Shown here piece after piece: positions 58,570 to 64,000 of a stretch of 64,000 nucleotides of DNA. The notes beneath the pieces are model-generated. The model saw nothing but the letters and a program-made list of their open reading frames with translations, had not been told where the DNA came from and made no database searches. The stretch's first letter is position 1; every line of letters begins with the position of its first letter. The DNA is from Collybiopsis luxurians FD-317 M1 (taxonomy: Eukaryota > Basidiomycota > Agaricomycetes > Agaricales > Omphalotaceae): contig KN834808.1 in NCBI GenBank assembly GCA_000827265.1, positions 261,864 to 325,863 of the forward strand, read 5' to 3'. Both the position numbers and the translations under genes were made by a program.

Positions 58570-60434
58570 AGGGTCAAATGTTCTATCTTATCCTTCGAGA
58601 AAAAAATCCAACCAAAGTCCGCGTCGTCCATATACATTACATTACATGTTCGCTGGGGTCCGGGTGCATATCGAAATTGCTTTACTCGTGAGTTTGGCGA
58701 TAAATTATTTTTCTTCTATGTAGAATCTTTGACAACACTTACGATATATACCCCCTACATACCTATCCCGCATTTTGCTGTATTTTCTTTTCCCCTCCCC
58801 TTCTCATTATCTTCGTGCATTACCCATTGTTTTAATTCAACTGCAATATTCGCTCCCGAACCTCGTGTATCCTTTTTCGCGCCTCTCTCCTCCCACTGTA
58901 ATTGTTATTATCTGCCTCGAATCTTTCTCCATACCTTTTTCGTTTCCTTCTAGGCTTGCGACAAAAAGTATTAGCGTCAACTTTCAAAGTAAATTATTTA
59001 ATTTATTTCGTCCCGTAGAGTATAGTAACATACGTATATACTTACAACAGCTATGTAAATTTTATTTTACAGAAATAAAGTTTTGTTCTATGTAGAAACT
59101 TCAGGAATACTTGTCCTAGGCCTGTTATAATCGTTCCATCGTAGTCGCGGTCTACTACCACTACAGTACATATGACTATCCGACCATGGGTTCGAGATCG
59201 AGATAGGATGTGAAAAATAACGTTATGGAATAGCTGTAGTTCTCCTTCTTAATGTAGGCCACTTGCGTTCCGTACTCGTCAAGCTTTCTATATATACATG
59301 CGGTATACATATATGGCGTATACATACGGTATATAGAGTCCCAGGCCCGCCGCCGCCCTTCCTCAGCTGATCTGATTTGACAGCTTCGGTCGTACTGTAT
59401 ACAGTATAGTTGTATGTACGGCTCCGTAGTTGGACAATAGCTGTATACGGCTACAGCTGCGCTACTTGTATTGGGGTATAATTATAATTGTTCTAAGTAT
59501 TGCGTACTAGGAAAGGGTCCTTCCGTTATCGTTCCTGCGAATTTATGTATGTAGTGGTCACGATATGCTGCGATATCATGACACGACGCGCTTGTGCGCG
59601 TGTGTATGAGAAGAGAAAAGAAGAGTCAATTGTAACTTTGCGCTCGTGCAGCATGGGCGCGTCATATAGTACGTACGGATACTAGTATCGGACTAGACTA
59701 GACTTTCGGAATGGAATTACCGACGACATACTACATACTACATATGTGTACTCTTCTGCATATATTATATATGTGATATGTATACGTATATGTCACGCAG
59801 GTTCGTGATATTTCCAGAGGTTGAATGCATATGGCTGCGTTCTTCTTCTTCTTCTTATGTTCATGAGCTTAGAACGTCCGAGGAGTCTTTCGTCAATCCG
59901 TTCCCCCCCTAGGGTTCTCGTGCTCTAGCCTCCCAGGCTCCCAATTCGGAATTCGTTCGGAAGTCGTCTGGAATTGGCTAAGCTTGGAAGGGTTCGAAGC
60001 GTAGAAGCGTCAAAGTGTCGAAGCATCGAAGCATCGAACGATTCTTTCTTCTGAAGATTGGACTTGTGACTTGGGCTCATAGGACCGCGATGCGATGCGA
60101 CGCGAGGTTCTGGGCTTCCATCGACATCGATGGCGATAGGGAGTTTGGCTAGGACTAGAGCTCTTCTCTTCCCATGCTCCAAGTACGGCGGTGAATTCGA
60201 TTTACTTATTGGAAGCTTCGTGCACTGGAAAGACTATTTAATATTACTACCACTGCGTAAGGATATTTTCGTAGTAGTACTGAGCAAAAAGTAGCTTTCC
60301 TGTCGAATAAATGACTCTTAGAGCTTAGAGCTTAGAGACTAGAGGGACATGTAAAATCGGTTCGAGTAGTTTCAAATGTTATCGCCGGCGGCCGAATCTG
60401 TATAATGGGAAGTTTGAAGGTGTCCACTCACAAT
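58570..60434. other. intergenic, AT-rich palindromic tracts
   Basis: No gene is supported. 59290-59340 holds overlapping tatacatgcggtatacatat / ggcgtatacatacggtatat phrases, and 59755-59800 holds a tgcatatattatatatgtga tract, both able to fold back. A cgaagcat repeat lies at about 60018-60037. Confidence 0.5.
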
Positions 60435-60528
60435 GGTTCGATGGCGTAGTTGGTTATCGCATCTGTCTAACATCCTACATCCAGCGGTACTACACAGAAG
60501 GTCCCCAGTTCGAGCCTGGGTCGAATCA
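60435..60528 (+). tRNA. tRNA-Val (AAC) with a 20-nt intron
   Basis: The acceptor stem GGTTCGA pairs with TCGAATC (one G-U), the D arm is GCG...CGC, the anticodon stem TCTGT pairs with ACAGA, and the T arm is CCCAG-TTCGAGC-CTGGG. The anticodon AAC is at 60469-60471. The intron 60473-60492 sits one base 3' of the anticodon, the standard place for nuclear tRNA introns. The discriminator is A at 60528. Confidence 0.93.
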
Positions 60529-60928
60529 TGATGTTCCAGTTTGTTTTTGGTTTACAGCTCTCCAGATTTGTACTTGTCATCCGTTCCGATTGATTTTGAA
60601 TGCAGCGGCTTCTCAAGTATAGAAAGACTGCCTTCATTCATTCATTCATTTCTTTATTTCGTTTTTGGTAAAGTACAAGTATATTTACTCTGGGCCAGAC
60701 CTTGACTAAGCGTACCACGAGATCATTTCAATCTTCGTCCTCGACCCTCAGGATCGTTTAAGTGTCTGAAGCTTTGATTGTTGCTCGGTACGCCGAGAGA
60801 TGTCATCGCGTTTATTTGTAGATAATCGTTTTCAGATCGGCACGTTCAGAGGGCATCTTGGGGCAATCGGAGACGCGTAATAGGCAAGTGAACATTCTAA
60901 GGCTGTCGAGTCTGCGTCTCCTTGCGAT

Positions 60929-61998
60929 GTGAACAAGTTCATAGAACGGATCATGGATGTTCCTGAGGACCCTTCGAAAGATGGACCAGTTATAAGCAAA
61001 CTATGTACGTTCTCGACTCTCAGAATACCGAACGGCCTTCCCCACACTCTTTGCTCAGTCCAGGCCGAAGACGCAGACGTCGTCATTCAATCCTCCGATA
61101 ACGTTGATTTCCATCTTCACAAGATAAACCTAGAATTCGCTACAGGAGGGTTCCCGAGCGCCCAGACGCCTACGAATGGGGAGGTGGTAAATCTACCAGA
61201 GACATCCGAAACTCTCGAATTTCTGTTCCAGTTTGTCTATCCTCAGCGGCATCCTTCGCTTGATCGGTTGGGATTCGAGAAGCTGTTGGAGCTGGCTGAG
61301 GCTGCGGAGAAGTATGAGGTTTATGGGGCACTCACCGCGTGTCATTTGACGTTGAGGTGGGTACTCGGAACGCGATGCACCGTTTCCCCTCTGTATCGCT
61401 TTCGGATTTTGTTTCTGATTATTCTTTTCTTCCTTTCGTGACGTGAAGGGAGTTTTTACACAGTCACTCGAAGCAGGTGTTGAGATTTGCTTGCGCACAT
61501 CAGATTATCCCTCTGGTTGAACGATTGGCACCGATTATGATTGACATACCTTTGGCTGATATAAAAGAAGCTCTGGCGATGTGTCCCCACTTTTTTGTCG
61601 AATGGGTGCGTTTCTACCATAGAGCTATCGCTACATGGCCATGTATGCCTTGCTGCGAGGATAAACTGTACTAACAATCATCTCCATCTCCCTTTCCATA
61701 TCGTCAGAGTCTTTTCCGAGAACAATACCTCCAACTATCAATCGCCCTAGCCCAATCTCGTCCCCAACACCGATGCGACAATTTCAACATCTTCACTCGC
61801 GTCGTTTTGCAAAAGTTGGACAAGCCAAGCAATCTTATGATGCCGAACTTGGAAAATTTGTTTAATATAAGGACTATAGGAGGGCTGGAAAATTTGCAGG
61901 TGTGTTGCATGCAGGAGTCGAGGAAGTGGTATTATAGTGTTAGAGAAAGAGTGGCGAAGATTCCTGACTTTGACCTTTCTGTGGGGAACGGTGGGTAA
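60929..61998 (+). CDS. BTB/POZ domain protein
   Basis: Three exons: 60929-61356, 61449-61605, 61708-61998 (876 nt, 291 aa). The BTB fold is seen in DADVVIQSSDNVDFHLHKIN, then the LPETSETLEFLFQFVYP block and LLELAEAAEKYEVYGALTAC, a layout common in mushroom BTB proteins. The C-terminal half is helical, with Cys pairs near DNFN and VCCMQ. It would act as a dimeric adaptor, often for Cul3 ligases (family knowledge); partners are unknown. A later start at 60953 (MDVPEDP) is equally possible. A short spacer separates it from the tRNA-Val gene. Confidence 0.85.
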
Positions 61999-62283
61999 GC
62001 GTGAAGGTGGATGGCTCGTGAGTATAAAAGGGGTTGGGGATGGTTTTAGATATACTGTGGCTTGATCGTTCGTAACCCTGTTGATTAATGGGTGACTGGG
62101 AGAATGTCCGATGCACACAAGTCCCCAACATACCAGGATGTAGTTATATCGTTTTCCTTTGCTCATCCCTGTCTCTTGTTGATAGACTCTGCATCCGATT
62201 TTCCGCTTTCCACTCGAGTTGGAAGTGAACTGGCCTGGTCTTGACCGAGGGTACTTAAGTTATAAAGAAACATACACAAAAGC

Positions 62284-62603
62284 TAGGGACGTGCAGGGTT
62301 GGGTTGGGTCAGCAAACATCTGATCCCAACCCAACATCTGGGACCAGGTCAGCCTGGGTTGGGTTTGTGTTGGGATCAAAGCTGGGGTCAACCCAGGTAG
62401 CCAGCAAAAGCCATCCAGCTGTGAGTAAAGATACTTGGTTATAACTGCAGGAATCAGTATTGAATTTGTGGATTAGAATACGAGCCCTACAGCTATGTTT
62501 GCAGTTGCCCTCGGGTCAAGGGTCAGCAAAAATTTTGACCCAGACCACTGACCTAACAGCGGGGTTGGACCATGGGTCAGCAACCTGACCGTGCACATCC
62601 CCA
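62284..62603. mobile_element. non-autonomous hAT-like MITE
   Basis: Left end TAGGGACGTGCA (62284-62295) and right end, read on the minus strand, TGGGGATGTGCA (62603-62592) match at 10 of 12 bases and look like hAT termini. Subterminal GGGTTGGGTTGGGTC and GGTCAGCAACCTGACC-type blocks repeat inside the 320-bp element. There is no coding capacity. An 8-bp target duplication is not visible (acaaaagc versus atgtcaga). Confidence 0.6.
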
Positions 62604-63744
62604 ATGTCAGAGGTGTCAAGAGGGCACCTTTTACTTGAAGTTCTACTGAAAATAAGTAAAACTACCCTTTTGGTATTGGGATGACTGTTTGAGATGTACA
62701 AGTGCAAAACTAGGAATGAATACATTGATCCGGCATGGTTGGAATGGGAACCTGGCCCAGACCAAATCAGTGAAATCAACGAGCGCATCTTGCGCTTGCT
62801 TTTCTTCAATTCCCAATCACGACAGCCTTAAATTTTACTGTACACCCTTCTCCTCAAAATCCACTCACCCCAGAGGCTAGAAGGCATTCATTGATTTAAT
62901 CTGGGCACAATGCTACGAGGCTGCTCTACCCTTTCTCCACTGAATACTGGTATGCTATGCAACAATGGATTATTTGTCAGGGTGTGATGTTAGTGCCTTG
63001 CATTCTCATTCAATCTGGGAGTCTATGTTTTTCCGCAATCTGGTCCTCAATCAACTGGGTTTGAAAAATGGATATGTATTTTCTGCTGGACCTTTAGTAG
63101 AGTCCTTAAAAACAACCACAAACCCTTGGCATTTCCTCTCATTGATATCTGGGAAATGGCATTCAAATTTTTATTCTTGGATCCCTTCTGCAGGGGCTTT
63201 CTGACACAATTTTATGTTGCACTGGCTCTGGCCCAGAGCCCTTGACATTGACAACATTTAACCAGGATTAAGTGTTGCCATTGCAAAGCTGTTCACTTAC
63301 TGCTAAACTAAGCAATCAACTATCCAAATAATAGAAGGCAGTCTTCAAGTGGGACAACATGAGCGTTCCTGTCAAGCAGAGATTCTGAGGCCTCGTCTAA
63401 GTATAGATTGCTGGCCTATGACTATCTATAACTCGCATATGAAGCTTGCTATCTTAGCACTTTTCCAATTTACTCAAATTTCAATCAGGTACATTTTCAC
63501 TCGGGTTAACATCATATTGTAACATTGGTCTGAATTCTTGATTACAGTCACTTACTGTTGTATTCCTATACAAAAGGTGTATTGCAACAGGTTGGAAGAT
63601 CTTGTTAATATTTATCTGTGTGGAGCATGTTGAGACTCAGACTTTTGTACGGCGAAAGTTTCTTATATTGCTTAGTTTAGAGAAGTAGTAAATTCAATAC
63701 AGTTGTTTACCTGGGGAACAACAACAGGAACATCAACCACTGCT
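62604..63744. other. uncharacterised, probably transposon-derived
   Basis: Short frames give partial blocks (for example DPAWLEWEPGPDQI at about 62719-62760) but no recognisable family, and stops interrupt them. Base composition is AT-rich, like the left end of the window. Confidence 0.4.
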
Positions 63745-64000
63745 TCATTTTGGCAAGGTTGCAGCAGTGTTGAGGGCATCACCATAATCACCACCCAGGA
63801 CTTTGATATCTGCACCTCTCTCAAGCAAAAGCTTGACCACTGCCTCATTTCCATGGGCATCAGCAGCAGCTGCTTGAAGGGCATTGCTATATTGGCCACC
63901 CTGAAGATTAATATCAGCACCTTTGTCAAGCAAAAGCTTAACCACTACTGGATTTCCATGAGCATTTGCAGCAGCAGCTTGAAGGGCACTACCAAATTGA
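63745..64000 (-). CDS. ankyrin-repeat protein, C-terminal end, runs off the window
   Basis: The minus-strand frame entering from the window edge contains consecutive ankyrin repeats with the pattern ALQAAAA.AHGN..VVKLLL.KGADINLQGG, about 36 residues each, ending ALNTAATLPK and a stop at 63745. In another phase just downstream the frame resumes CQNEAVV, which looks like the next repeat, so a frameshift may have shortened the protein. Such repeats are often the C-terminal part of NACHT-ankyrin proteins in mushrooms, but the rest lies outside the window. Confidence 0.7.
   Translation of the reverse strand, partial: QFGSALQAAAANAHGNPVVVKLLLDKGADINLQGGQYSNALQAAAADAHGNEAVVKLLLERGADIKVLGGDYGDALNTAATLPK

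Overview
The window looks like nuclear DNA of a basidiomycete fungus, most likely an Agaricomycete. The evidence is: genes with many 49-60 nt introns carrying CTGAC-type branch sites, a KDZ transposon with the cysteine clusters typical of mushrooms, a fungal DIRS (tyrosine-recombinase) retrotransposon, a Cys-rich single-pass membrane protein of a basidiomycete type, and a divergent FTR1/FET3 high-affinity iron uptake pair. All gene models were spliced by eye; for the main ones the exon lengths sum to a multiple of three with no internal stop.

Layout. 0-18.5 kb is a transposon graveyard: a decayed KDZ element with a gene on the opposite strand (0.15-4.9 kb), about 7 kb with no recognisable gene, a DIRS element (12.2-16.7 kb) whose gag and RT/RNase H carry in-frame TGA codons while its recombinase is open, then a 51-bp minisatellite (17.1-18.4 kb). 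19.4-23.3 kb holds a short-chain dehydrogenase (one apparent frameshift) divergent from a two-finger GATA factor. 22.6-35.9 kb is a tandem segmental duplication: unit 1 carries the 3' part of the GATA gene, a membrane-protein gene and a small-ORF module; unit 2 carries a GATA pseudogene, a truncated membrane-protein gene and the same module, with a 3'-truncated Ty1/Copia element in between. 36-38.3 kb has older diverged copies of the module.

38.3-52.9 kb is the gene-rich core: UBC6 (ER tail-anchored ubiquitin-conjugating enzyme), a GMC oxidoreductase followed by a 5'-truncated pseudogene copy, an F-box protein, a 74-aa secreted Cys-rich protein, and ftr1/fet3. FET3 (multicopper ferroxidase) and FTR1 (permease) act as one complex at the plasma membrane; their shared promoter holds an exact match to the ATCWGATAA site used by fungal GATA-type iron repressors. 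53-58 kb is mostly a degenerate ~300-bp tandem array and gene-poor DNA. 58-62 kb has a stand-alone Bud6 N-terminal-domain protein, an intron-containing tRNA-Val and a BTB protein. The right end holds a hAT-like MITE and the edge of an ankyrin-repeat gene.

Most striking observation: in fet3 the reading frame is kept only if two adjacent introns are removed around a single-nucleotide exon (50911), i.e. a 1-nt exon or a spliceosomal twin intron. Two other themes recur: local tandem duplication at every scale from about 50 bp to 6 kb, and CGA-to-TGA nonsense changes in the transposons and in one duplicated gene, as expected from CpG deamination.
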